Shown here piece by piece: positions 36,925 to 48,821 of a DNA stretch of 64,000 nucleotides. The stretch's first letter is position 1. The number at the start of each line of letters is the position of its first letter. The notes beneath the pieces were generated by a model, which worked only from the letters and a program-made list of their open reading frames with translations, had not been told where the DNA came from and made no database searches. Position numbers and translations under genes: made by a program. Origin of the DNA: Primulina eburnea (Eukaryota > Streptophyta > Magnoliopsida > Lamiales > Gesneriaceae); contig NW_027330834.1 in assembly GCF_022965805.1 (NCBI RefSeq), forward strand, positions 1 to 64,000, given 5' to 3'.

Positions 36925-38664
36925 ATTTCCCCCTTTATGGTTTTTGACAAAACAAGAGTAAAATATAACTGAATAACTGAACTCATAGTAGATAAAATAA
37001 GATGTAGATTAACTGAATCAATTGCATTAATATTTCTTCAAATAAATACAAGAGAGACTGCTTCTAAGGTTTCTTCTGCTGTTCTAAGATCTCTTTGATC
37101 TCTTCCCACTTTTTGTCAAACATCTCCATCTTGAGAGATAATTTCCGAACATCAGTTGCTAGAAGCCGGACAGAGGTGGAAATGTTTTCAATAGCAGAGT
37201 TCATTGTGACTTGCAGCAAATCTATCTTCCTGGAGACGAGTGTCTCGACACTGTCAACTCGTTTGTTAATAGAATTTTGAGTTGCAGTGAGACTCAAGGC
37301 TATCCCCTTATTCTTCTGGATTTCTTCAACTGAAAATGAGAGAGAGGTAACAGCAGTTTGGATAGCTTTCAGCTTTTCAGAATTGAACAGTTGAGAGTCT
37401 TCCAATTTTAGAGTGTGAGACAATTGCGTATTCTGAATCTTTGAGATGGCTGAGAGCATCTGATTCATACTATCCTGGATATTCTGAATTTCTTCGAGAA
37501 CAAGATCAAAATTTGATGAGGATGGAGGAGGGGATTGATGAGGGGTTCCTGGTTTCTCTGTAGTTTCATAAAAAACAATCAACTCTTGATCAGTTGCTAC
37601 TGTTTCAGCAACATTCTGAACTGGAATGACAGTAGCATCAATTTCTCCTTGAACCTGAGGCGATGAAGATGGATTCAGATCAGCAGATGAGCTTTCTTGA
37701 TGAATAATAGAGTCTGATGAAGTCAAAATTGGTGCCTCTAACGGATGATCTTGAGAATCAATCGACACATCAGTTGAAAGGGTTTGGTCAGCAGACGAAA
37801 CTTGCTGAACTAGTGCTTCTGAAGAAATAAGAGCCTCTGGATTGTTTTGATCAACGGGATGATAAACTTTATCAGAAGTAGGTTCGCTCAATTGGGATTC
37901 TTGTACCACTGCTTGAATAATTTCCTCAATGTTTGCAAAGGATAATTCTGCTTCAGTGTACATTTGATGTTCAGCAGGAGGTTATTGAGGCATATCCTGA
38001 ACTGGCTCTTCAGTTGGAACAAGAACCTGTTCTGAGGATGGTTTATGCTGCTCAGAAGACGGTTTGTTCAATTTGTCAATAATTTGAGCCAACTTCTTGG
38101 CTCTCATCTGATCAAACAAATAAGTTTTTCTTTCCGTAGCCTGAGCAACTGTGGCAGCTTTCACCATTCTTAGAACAAAAGCTTCCAGTTTGATAAAAGT
38201 GTTCAGCTGTGATTTCTTCTTCAGTTGCTTGGCAAAAATTTGAGTGCGATAAGCTGTCCAAGCATCATATAGTTGAAGTTTTGATGCTGCAAAATTGTTA
38301 ACCCTATTCCAAACAAGGTCAATGTGGGTCTGAATGGCATTGGAAGGCGTAGGCTCTTCAATCAATTTGCCCTTGTCTTTATCAGAACTGAGGCTGTGTG
38401 GAATTTCCAGACCAGTTCGAGTAGCATCCACCTGTTCTATAATAGTGATGCCTTTGGGTCGGAAGGTGCCAGAACAGTAGGACGAGCAATATTAATCAGA
38501 GAAGCTTTGATCCTAACTGTTTCTTTCTTTGCACCAGCTGATTTTTCTGGTGGGATGATCTTCAGATGAACTGCTTCAATTGGCTGCTGAACATCTGAAG
38601 AAATTGGTTTGTCAGTAGGAATAGATTCCTCTGTAGTTGTTGGCTTAATTCTCTGGGTCCTTGG

Positions 38665-40097
38665 TGTAGTGACCCGTTCCAGAATCACCTACTAATCAAG
38701 AACTAAGCATGCAATTAACCTAATTAACAATAATCAGAGATAACAGCGGAAAAAGTCGACAACTATAATGGTTATACAACCCAATCGAAGTCTAGAATAA
38801 CTCAAAATAAAATATCCAATACAACCATATCGAATCAAAACAATACCGATAAACTAAACCAACCAGCTACTCAACGTCCTCCTCCTGCTCCTCCTGAGCT
38901 GTCCAACCTGAGGCCTGCCCCGTGGGAATGGGGTGTCCAAGAATAAACAAAACCGAGGACGTGAGCGATAAGAACGCCCAGTACAAAAGTATGAGTATAC
39001 AGACCTATATGAAATGCACATGCTATGATCATGATACCGGGGTAGTCAAGAAACAGGAGTCACAAAGGAAAAGATCTCAACAATGCTCAGTCTAGAGGCG
39101 CCAAGTGGATAGTGCCGCGCGGTCCAACCTCTGGGTCACTGCATCCACTACAAGACAGACGTGGACCTAAAATGTCCCGGACCACCGAAGCCCTCCCGAC
39201 CCGTCGGCCACTGTGTACTCTCGGTGTCCATGCGTCCACAAGACAGGGCTGAGCGGCCCCAAGATATAGCTTATCTCGAAAGAGATACAGCTCAACAGTA
39301 AAGGCTATCTCGAAGAAGATACGGCTCAACATGAAATGCAACGTGCAGTAATAAACGTGACATAATAGCATGCATCATATGACATATATCAATGCACCAC
39401 ATAATCATGCAACACATATATGAATGTATACTCAACCAGGATATCTCGGATAGTACTTTCGTACCTCTATCACAGTAATCCTAATCCACTGGAACCACCA
39501 GACAACAGGTCTAATCCAAGCCTATTCATCAAGAGCATACCCAATGAACAATACTACCAGACTTAACTAGATAATCCTGAGATAAATACTGATAAAATTC
39601 CAAACCTTCGTCCGTCGCTAGCCCGCTGATGCCGCTAGCTCCCAACTAGAGCACAGCTCCGCTACAAGACCAGCAGCTCCCCGCTAGTGCCCAAATCTCG
39701 GAACAAGACTAGAACCTGTCAGAAACGACTGAAATGCTATGGAATTCTCTGAATTGGCGAGTCAAAATGAGGAAATCCGACCACTATTTATAGGCCATGT
39801 TCGGATCGTCCGAACCCTCTTCGGAACGTCCGAACTCTTACGTGTCCATCAGCTCTTGACAGCTCATGATCGGATCCTCCGATCATACACTTCGGACCGT
39901 CCGAACATGCACGTGTCCAGCTGCTCTTGACACCTCATGATCGGATCCATCGAACCCACTTCGGACCTTCCGAACTCTTCGGTGCTTCCGAACCATCTTC
40001 GGTCCGTCCGATCATGACCACGGTCAAAATTACACATTAAACCTTCTTAATCACCAATAATCCGTTAATTACCCAATTTGGGATTCGGGCTACTACA
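38665..40097 (-). repeat. 3' LTR of the gag-only element
   Basis: 1433 bp. TATA CTATAAATAG at 39784-39793 (minus). The U3 part (39800-40010) is packed with TCGGA/TCCGA half-sites and ACGTG motifs (for example GGACACGTGCATG read on the minus strand). Confidence 0.95.
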
Positions 40098-40198
40098 TTC
40101 TCCCCCCCTTAAAAAGATTTCGTCCTCGAAATCTAGGCAAGAGAATAAAACACCATTGTAATATACTGCAAATATTCTTCATTACAACTGTATAACAA

Positions 40199-41224
40199 TT
40201 ACATCCCAGGCTGATCTTGGTTCAGCGCAAAAACCTGACCTTGGGCACGAGGTCGAAGATTCGAACTACCCACTGCCTGACCCTGTCTCCTCTGCTGAAC
40301 AGTCGTCTGGGATCCAGAACCAGATCCTGCTCCACCTCGCAACTGAGGACAATTCTTCTTGATATGACCCATCTCTCCGCACTGAAAACAAGCTCCTGCG
40401 GCTACTCGGCATTGCTCCGATGGATGGTTCTTCCCACAATGCACACAAGCATCCTTCTTCTCACCAAAGCGAACATCACCGTTAGACCTTGATCCAGATC
40501 CAGAAGAAGAAGAACCTGACTTCTTGAAAGACTGAGGTCGAGGGCTCAAAACACTCGGAGGTCTAGAAGAAAAAATAGCCCTACCACGCTGGAGACTGAT
40601 CTCTGCCTGGCGACACCGGTTCACCAACCCATCGTAAGAAGTAGGATTATCACAGACGGTGACACGATCAAAAATCTCCTGGTTAAGGCCCTGAAGGAAA
40701 TGATCGTACTTGGCTTCAGAACTGCCACTGATATGAGGCGCAAAGGGTAACAACTCGAAGAATTTCTGCTGATACTCATCAACAGACATACTACCCTGCT
40801 TCAGATTCAGGAGCTCAATCGTCTTGGCCTGGCGAAGGGCTGGAGGAAAGTACAGCTGCATGAACGCTGCACGGAAATCGACCCAAATCGCTCTACCCTG
40901 CGACTGAACTATCGGCGCAGAAGTCGATCGCCACCACCTGCGAGCACGGCCCTCGAGAAGAAAACTAAGGGTCTCCATCTTCTGCTCATCGGTGCACTGG
41001 AATGCGCGGAAACAACTCTCCATGCGCTCTAACCAATCCTCCGCATCATCGGGAGTCTCACCGCCAACTAAAGGCTGAGGCCCCATCTGCATGAAACGAT
41101 GCATATCGAAACGCCTAGGACCATCCCGACGATGACGATGCTCACGATGACGTCTACGATCGTCCTGGTCGCCCCAACGACCTACACTTCCCTGACTACT
41201 CTCATCACCAAAGTGGTCAGCCAT
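40199..41224 (-). CDS. Gag protein of the gag-only element
   Basis: 341 residues from the ATG at 41224 (MADHFGDESSQGSVGRWGD), chosen because it aligns with the Gag start of F; the frame is open to 41275. Capsid-type Gag core: [56 protein letters not shown]. Two zinc-binding clusters follow: CVHCGKNHPSEQC and the canonical CFQCGEMGHIKKNC. It stops right after [11 protein letters not shown], the point where F continues into protease. The frame is intact, so particle formation by the protein itself is possible; it would need pol from elsewhere. It sits antisense to the outer genome stack E and parallel to Copia B. Confidence 0.95.
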   Translation of the reverse strand: MADHFGDESSQGSVGRWGDQDDRRRHREHRHRRDGPRRFDMHRFMQMGPQPLVGGETPDDAEDWLERMESCFRAFQCTDEQKMETLSFLLEGRARRWWRSTSAPIVQSQGRAIWVDFRAAFMQLYFPPALRQAKTIELLNLKQGSMSVDEYQQKFFELLPFAPHISGSSEAKYDHFLQGLNQEIFDRVTVCDNPTSYDGLVNRCRQAEISLQRGRAIFSSRPPSVLSPRPQSFKKSGSSSSGSGSRSNGDVRFGEKKDACVHCGKNHPSEQCRVAAGACFQCGEMGHIKKNCPQLRGGAGSGSGSQTTVQQRRQGQAVGSSNLRPRAQGQVFALNQDQPGM

Positions 41225-41322
41225 CGCTACAACATAGAATGGGGAAACTAGTAAATTGGTCAACTGAAATCCCAAAACAGAATCTATATCCCAAAATCAT
41301 ACGCATGCTCTGATACCATAAA

Positions 41323-42755
41323 TGTAGTGACCCGTTCCAGAATCACCTACTAATCAAGAACTAAGCATGCAATTAACCTAATTAACAATAATCAGAGATA
41401 ACAGCGGAAAAAGTCGACAACTATAATGGTTATACAACCCAATCGAAGTCTAGAATAACTCAAAATAAAATATCCAATACAACCATATCGAATCAAAACA
41501 ATACCGATAAACTAAACCAACCAGCTACTCAACGTCCTCCTCCTGCTCCTCCTGAGCTGTCCAACCTGAGGCCTGCCCCGTGGGAATGGGGTGTCCAAGA
41601 ATAAACAAAACCGAGGACGTGAGCGATAAGAACGCCCAGTACAAAAGTATGAGTATACAGACCTATATGAAATGCACATGCTATGATCATGATACCGGGG
41701 TAGTCAAGAAACAGGAGTCACAAAGGAAAAGATCTCAACAATGCTCAGTCTAGAGGCGCCAAGTGGATAGTGCCGCGCGGTCCAACCTCTTGGTCACTGC
41801 ATCCACTACAAGACAGACGTGGACCTAAAATGTCCCGGACCACCGAAGCCCTCCCGACCCGTCGGCCACTGTGTACTCTCGGTGTCCATGCGTCCACAAG
41901 ACAGGGCTGAGCGGCCCCAAGATATAGCTTATCTCGAAAGAGATACAGCTCAACAGTAAAGGCTATCTCGAAGAAGATACGGCTCAACATGAAATGCAAC
42001 GTGCAGTAATAAACGTGACATAATAGCATGCATCATATGACATATATCAATGCACCACATAATCATGCAACACATATATGAATGTATACTCAACCAGGAT
42101 ATCTCGGATAGTACTTTCGTACCTCTATCACAGTAATCCTAATCCACTGGAACCACCAGACAACAGGTCTAATCCAAGCCTATTCATCAAGAGCATACCC
42201 AATGAACAATACTACCAGACTTAACTAGATAATCCTGAGATAAATACTGATAAAATTCCAAACCTTCGTCCGTCGCTAGCCCGCTGATGCCGCTAGCTCC
42301 CAACTAGAGCACAGCTCCGCTACAAGACCAGCAGCTCCCCGCTAGTGCCCAAATCTCGGAACAAGACTAGAACCTGTCAGAAACGACTGAAATGCTATGG
42401 AATTCTCTGAATTGGCGAGTCAAAATGAGGAAATCCGACCACTATTTATAGGCCATGTTCGGATCGTCCGAACCCTCTTCGGAACGTCCGAACTCTTACG
42501 TGTCCATCAGCTCTTGACAGCTCATGATCGGATCCTCCGATCATACACTTCGGACCGTCCGAACATGCACGTGTCCAGCTGCTCTTGACACCTCATGATC
42601 GGATCCATCGAACCCACTTCGGACCTTCCGAACTCTTCGGTGCTTCCGAACCATCTTCGGTCCGTCCGATCATGACCACGGTCAAAATTACACATTAAAC
42701 CTTCTTAATCACCAATAATCCGTTAATTACCCAATTTGGGATTCGGGCTACTACA
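41323..42755 (-). repeat. 5' LTR of the gag-only element
   Basis: 1433 bp, virtually identical to the 3' copy. TATA on the minus strand at 42442-42451. Confidence 0.95.
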
Positions 42756-43642
42756 CTTGGTTTCTTTGCGATCTTTGGGGAAGGGGTTTTCTCTGAATCT
42801 GATTCACCCACAACTAATTTCTTTTTTGCCGACTTCAGTTGAGCCAATGTCTTGGTCTTTTTCACTGATTTAGGGGCCGGCTGTTGAGTCCCAATCTCCT
42901 GCTTTATCTTTACAAACTGAGCAGGAGAGATGTCAAATTTGGTCTTGAGTGGCATAGTATTCTTCGCATTGAAGACTTTGAATTTTGATGATTTTTCTGA
43001 ATCATCTGCCACTAACCCCTTCACTTTCAGCAAATAGCTCAGTTGCACGGCAAAGACTTTGGACTGTTTGGATGATAGAAACATATTCTTTAAAATATTG
43101 AATATGAGATGCTTCCAGTTGAGTTTACGTTCAGCCATAATGATAGAAATAGCCTGAAATTTTTCCCACGTAAGTGCAGCAAAAGATCCAGCTTTCGCCA
43201 AAATCCCTTTGGCGATTATATCAGCAAGTAACTGAACCTCGTGTTTCAGCTCCTTCTTTGGATCAAAAACATTGATTTTCCGTCCATCAGCAGAAAGTGA
43301 GGTTTGAATTTCTTCAATATCAGATGCTTTAACATCCGAGAGGTGTGCCAATCCATCCGAAGGTAAAGAAAATATTTCTCCAAAAGAATCTTCAGTGATG
43401 GTCAGCAACTGACCATTGATAGTAGAAGTGATGTTTCCATCAGAATCGATCATACCGCTAGAGTAGAATTCTTGAAGCTCTTTGGAGTAGATCTCTTGTG
43501 ATGATTTTCCCAAGAATGTCCTTAATCCAGCAGTTTCAAGTTTTTGAAAAACTTTCTTGACATCAGCATCACTGAAGGATAGAATTGATCCGAAATTGAT
43601 AGCCATTGCATTCAACATATAAGCGGGAGTTTGATTCGCCAT

Positions 43643-44218
43643 TTGGAACTGAATGATTTCCTGGAAAAAAGATAGAAGGATGAAATTTGTTTTTGCGCTC
43701 AGGAGTTTGTAGATGAAAAGAAAACTGAAATGAAGCGGGGAATGGTACATATATACGTGACGATTCAAATTCTGGACACGTGTTAGTCCATAGAAATGTT
43801 GAATGACAATGTGTGTACGTGTGCTATAAGCGTGTAATATGTGTCCACGTTTTAAAATGAGATTCATCATGAGATATCAGTCAGTCACGTCACTAGATTT
43901 GGAATATAATATGATTAATTAGTTTACTTATATGAGAAGATTAGTGAAATATTCAACTGAACGATTAGTTTGTAAAATTGTGTCCTTTCAGTTGAGAATT
44001 TACTAACAATTGTCTTCTCAGTTAACCTCTTAAAACCATTATTCCCCCTTAATTGGTGCATAAAATAATTAAAGCGAATAAATAAATATCAAATATATTA
44101 TTTGTTGCTGAAACGTTGACGACCCTTCATCTTCCTTGATAGTCTGCTATAAATAGAAATAACATTGTTAGTTTCAGTCATATTGGTGAAAGAAAGAGAA
44201 AATATACAAGACAAAAAA
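43643..44218. promoter_or_regulatory. Divergent spacer of Copia B between 3' ORF and antisense ORF
   Basis: 576 bases with TATAAATA at 44148-44155 for the plus-strand ORF, an acceptor-like TTTTTTCCAG (minus) before the 3' ORF, and ACGT cores at about 43755, 43777 (CACGTG), 43816, 43846 and 43886 in the same order as in Copia A. GTATATATGTACC on the minus strand near 43750 could be a TATA for the 3' ORF. Confidence 0.65.
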
Positions 44219-44518
44219 ATGGCAGATGCGAGTTGCTCGAGTGTTTCGCCATTTTCTCTGGAAGCTAGGAAAGCTGCTATCGAAGATGAAGTCTTCTACA
44301 CTAATCTTCCCTACTGGGAAAAGTTACAGGAGCTTGCGTTCCTATATAATTCTGGAGAGGCTACCACTCCCAGACTGGTGGCACAGTTGACAGAAGTGCG
44401 GGAGCACTTGAATATAGCTGTGTGGGTGGACGTCTTTAAAGATGGTCATATCTATCAGCTGATGCTTCAAAAGGAACTGGAGATTCTTAATCGCATAGCC
44501 TCTTCTCACAGCTTTTGA
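44219..44518 (+). pseudogene. Antisense accessory ORF of Copia B, truncated
   Basis: Homologue of the Copia A antisense ORF, starting MADASCSSVSPFSLEARK 64 bases after TATAAATA. It is 99 residues long because a TGA replaces the Cys codon after ASSHSF; the frame beyond the stop continues to match A (MWIDDVEEKYE). An in-frame upstream extension to 44165 is not shared. Amino-acid identity with A is moderate and many differences are synonymous. Confidence 0.7.
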
Positions 44519-44755
44519 AAGACATCTTCCTCAGCTCTATCAGTTTGGTTGAGAATGTGGATAGACGATGTAGAGGAAAAATATGAAAATGTAATCCAAG
44601 CAAATATTTATTGTTGAATGAAATATTTATTTTGATGTAACTTTGTTTTTCTTTCATCAGTTAAGATTCAAATGAATAAACAACTAACTGAAGAATCAGT
44701 AAATGACAGTAAAGCTGAAAGATGAATTAAGAACCAAGACAACAATAACAACTGA

Positions 44756-47455
44756 TTAGGATAAATCAATTAATCCAAGTATATTGTGAAAATGAGAAAA
44801 CTTAGTCTCAGCTAGTGGTTTGGTGAAGATATCAGCTGCTTGCTGCTCAGTTGAGACATATTCCAGTCTGATGTCCTTATTCAGGGCATGATCTCTGATG
44901 AAGTGATGTATGACATCTATGTGCTTGGTTCTGGAGTGAAGAACTGGATTATAGGTGATAGCAATTGTACTTGTATTATCACAAAATATTGGCGATTCTT
45001 TAGCATCAATTTCATAATCTCTTAGTTGTTGCTGAATCCAGAGCAGTTGAGCACAGCAGCTTCCAGCAGCAAGATATTCTGCTTCAGTTGTGGAAGTTGC
45101 TATGGATGTTTGCTTCTTGCTGAACCATGAGATCAGTCTGTCCCCTAGAAACTGACATGATCCACTAGTACTTTTACGATCAATCTTACATCCTGCATAA
45201 TCTGCATCTGAATATCCAACTAAATTGAAAGATGAGTCTTTAGAATACCATAACCCAACACTTTGTGTGCCCTTAAGGTATTTCAAAATACACTTGGCAG
45301 CTGTAAAATGTGATTGCATAGGATTTGCTTGAAATCTAGCACACATGCATACGGAAAATACAATATCAGGACGACTAGCAGTTAGGTACAATAATGAACC
45401 TATTAAACCTCTGTAAAGTGTCGTCTCAACTGATATTCCTTCTTGATCAGTGTCCAGTTTTACTGATGAGCTCATGGGAGTACTTGCAGCTGAACATGAT
45501 TCCATTCCAAACTTCTTCAGTAGTTCCTTCGTGTATTTAGTTTGACTAATGAAGGTACCCAACTCCAGTTGCTTCACTTGTAATCCAAGAAAGAATGTCA
45601 GTTCACCCATCATGCTCATTTCAAATTTCTCCTGCATTAACTTAGCAAATGTCTCGCATAATTTGGGGTTAGTTGACCAGAAAATAATGTCATCAACATA
45701 AATTTGAACGAGTAGAATATGATCATTGTTGGAAAATTTGAACAATGTCTTATCAACTGATCCAACTGAAAAATCGTGATCAGTTAGAAATTTTGAAAGA
45801 GTTTCATACCAAGCTCTTGGAGCTTGTTCAAGACCATATAAGGCTTTGTTCAACTGTTAGACATGATCAGGAAGGTGATGATTGATAAAACCTGGAGGTT
45901 GTTCAACATAGACTTCTTCTTGCAACTGGCCATTCAGAAATGCACTCTTTACATACATTTGATAGACTTTGAATTTTTTGAATGAAGCATAGGCAAGGAA
46001 TATCCTGATTGCCTCCAGTATTGCAACTGGTGCATATGTCTCATCGTAATCAATTCCTTCTTCCTGCCTATATCCTTGTACTACTATCCTTGCTTTGTTA
46101 CGCACAACTGAACCATCTTCGTCCAGTTTGTTCCTGTACACCCATTTTGTACCTATAACAGTTTTTGAAAATGGTCTTGGAACTAAGTTCCAGATATTGT
46201 TATGGATAAACTGATTTAGCTCCCCTTGCATTGCATTTATCCAGTTTGGATCAACAAGAGCTTCATCAGTCTTCTTAGGTTCTAGTTGAGATACAAAGGC
46301 TGAATGAATAAATAGATTGAGCATCTGATTTCTAGTTCTTACTGGATCAAATGGATTACCTATCACCAGTTCTGGAGGATGTGATTTCTTCCATCTAAGT
46401 TCAGTATTTTTTGCTTCCTCTATCAGCAATTTCTTCGATAGGTAACTGAGTGCTCTAAGTTTCAGTTGGCAACTGATTCACATTTGTTTGCTCCACTAAC
46501 TGATTGTCAAGATTTGCTTCCAATTCAGCTGATTGATCCAATATCTCAGGTTCAGGTGTTTGGAGGTTGTTTTATTAATATGGATGTCTTCTTCATCATC
46601 ATCATCCAAGCTTATATCTGTAAATCTATCAGCTAGCTCAACTGTATCAGTTGGCTTAATAGTTAGGGCAGATTCATCAAACACAACATGAATAGATTCC
46701 TCAACGTTCAAAGTATTTTTGTTGAAGACCCTATAAGCTTTACAAACTGAAGAATAACCAAGAAATATTCTTTCTGCAGATTTAGCATCCAAGGCTTTTA
46801 AATGAGTTTTACCATTGACAAGTATAAAGCATCTGCAGCCGAATATTTTGAAGTAGGAAACCACACTTTTTCTTCCATGCCAGATCTCATAAGGTGTTTT
46901 CATATGATTCTTATTAATCATTGATCTGTTTTGAGTGTAACACGCAGTGTTCACTGCCTCTGCTCAAAACCTTTGAGAGATACTAGAATCAGCAAGCATT
47001 GTTCTAGCAGCCTCTTTGACTCTTTGAGGGTCCGATTTCTCCTTTCAGCTACACCATTTTGCTGAGGAGTTCTAGCTGCTGAAAGCTCATGCTTGATTCC
47101 GGTATTCTCTAAATAATTTGAAAGAATTTGATTGATAAATTCAGTTCCTTGATCGGAACTTATTCTGTCAATTCCAACTGATTTTTCATTTAATAATCTT
47201 TTGAAAAGCTTAATCAGTTGTGCATCAGTTTTGTCTTTGGACTTGAGAAATATAACCCAAGTGAATCTTGAAAAGTCATCTACAACCACCAAGGTGTATT
47301 TCATTCCCTCTAAGCTCATGACTGGTATTGGACCAACTAGATCCATATGTAACAGCTCTAAGCATCGGGAAGAAGATTTACGACCCTTGTTCTTAAAAGA
47401 AGATTTGATTTATTTACCAAACTGACATGCTGAGCAAATTTTGTCTTTGATTCAT
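44756..47455 (-). pseudogene. pol of Copia B (integrase, RT, RNase H)
   Basis: Integrase core (VVDDFSRF, SSDQGTEF, QQNGVAERRNRTL), RT ([25 protein letters not shown]) and RNase H (ATSTTEAEYLAAG, HSRTKHIDV), with stops near 46951, 46496 to 46430 and 45855. The frame changes near 46950 and 46430. It ends at the same TAG/TAA position as A. The protease and most of the GAG-pre-integrase domain are absent because of a deletion at 47455. Confidence 0.93.
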
Positions 47456-48763
47456 CAGTTTTTGTTTTATCGTCTTTGGGATCAGTTTGCTTTGCTCTGG
47501 CTTTTTCAAAAGATAAAGCAAGCTTTTGATACTCACTAACCATGTCATGAAGAGTCGAAATAAGTTCTTCTCTTGTGAAATCAGTTGAGCTAAAGTCAAA
47601 TACCTGTTGGCTGCTTGATTCCAGTTCTGTTTCACCAGCCATCAGACATTTCACTTCCTCTTCATTGTCACTAGAACTGCATGAAGTTTTTGGTTCTGAC
47701 TCCTTGCTGTCAGTGTCTGCCCACTTTGATTTGTTGTCTTCAGCTAAGAGCACTTCATGCTTCTTCCTGGAGAACTTCTTATCATCTTTGGATCTCCTTT
47801 TGTGCTCATATGGTTTCTTTTTTCTTTCAGTTGAGCCTTGACTGTCTTTCTTTGGTTTGGTACAGTCAGCAATGAAGTGACCTGGTATGCCACAGTTGTA
47901 GCAAGCGTTTGATTCTTCCTTGGAATTGCTTCTTTGATATTTATTTTGAAAGTTTCCTTGATTTTTCCTCATAAATCTTCAAAACTTTTTGATGAACAAT
48001 GACATGGCATCATTGCTTAGTTGATCAGCAGCTTTTTCAACTAAACCAGTTGGTTCTGTTCTTACAGCAGCCAAGGCAGTAGTAGCTGCTGGGGTAGATG
48101 GTTCTCCTTCTCGAGTTTTTGCAGTTCAAACTCGTATGCCTTCAAGTCAGCGAATAGGTCATGGAGTTCAACTCTGTTTAGATCTTTAGACTCCCTCATT
48201 GCCATGGTTTTAACATCCCATTCCAAGGGAAGACCTCTGATCACCTTCAATGCTACTTCTTTATTGGTATACACTTTTCCAAGTGCATTCAGCTCGTTGA
48301 TGATGCACCTGGTTCTTTCATCATATTCATGCATTGTTTCTCCAACTTTCATTCTGATGTTGTCGAACTTCTGCATGGCAACAGAAAGTTTGTTTTCTTT
48401 GGTTTTTTCGTTGCCTTCGCAAAGCTGAATTAACTTCTCCCAAATCTCTTTGGCTGGCTTGCACATCTTGATTTTACTGAACGTTACTTTGTCCAGTGTT
48501 TTATACAATATGTCATTTGCTACATTGTCTAGATTTGCTTTCCTCTTGTCATCAGTAGTCCACTCATCTCTGGGCTGTTCAATTCTTTGAGGTGCCCCTT
48601 CTGTGATTGCAACTGCTGTATTGGCTTTCAAAATCTTCATTGGTCCATCAGTTATAACATACCACGTATCGTCATCTTGTGCAGCTAAGTGAGCCTGCAT
48701 CCTGATTTTCCAATTGTCGAAGTCTTCTCTGGAGAACATAGTAATCTTGTTGAATGAAGACAT
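47456..48763 (-). pseudogene. gag of Copia B
   Basis: Start ATG at 48763 (MSSFNKITMFSREDFDNW). The Gag core matches A (IWEKLIQLCEGNEKTKENKL, ESKDLNRVELHDLFADL). Extra T residues near 48115 shift the frame (FELQKLEKEN instead of FELQTREGE). Downstream the zinc knuckle CYNCGIPGHFIADC is intact in the frame 47972-47358, followed by the acidic linker up to the deletion junction. Confidence 0.92.
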
Positions 48764-48821
48764 AGTGAACAATTTGAGTATAGATAATCTTGGATAGGAT
48801 ATAAATTGCTCTGATACCACT

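Larger units (their letters stand above)
38665..42755 (-). mobile_element. Gag-only LTR retrotransposon (TR-GAG type), 4091 bp
   Basis: Two 1433-bp LTRs (38665-40097 and 41323-42755) flank a 1225-bp interior with PBS TGGTATCAGAGC (minus, 41307-41318), one gag ORF and a PPT (AAGGGGGGGAGAA, minus, just right of 40097). Target duplication CTTGG at 38660-38664 and 42756-42760. By eye I find a single LTR difference (39132 against 41791 region, changing one codon of a chance frame). The interior has no protease, RT or integrase. LTR termini, PBS spacing and UTR match Gypsy F, so mobilisation in trans by an F-like element is plausible. Confidence 0.95.
37064..43642 (-). pseudogene. Extra 3' ORF of Copia B, broken by gag-only element
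   Basis: Same unknown family as in X and A. The start at 43642 (MANQTPAYMLNAMAINFGSI) is 19 bases after TTTTTTCCAG. The N-terminal module (43642-42990) is uninterrupted, including KASDIEEIQTSLSADGRK and LLADIIAKGILAKAGSFAALT. The gag-only element enters at 42756. The line resumes at 38659 with the PRTQRIKP segment, changes frame near 38440, continues through HIDLVWNRVNNF, meets a TAA at 37982, and ends with a long coiled-coil-like segment to the stop at 37064. Confidence 0.82.

Noticed and set aside
39087..39371. 94-aa ORF duplicated at 41745-42029 (and other paired ORFs such as 39739/42397, 56467/62308)
   Set aside because: The duplication is just the two LTRs of one element; no family resemblance and no independent conservation.
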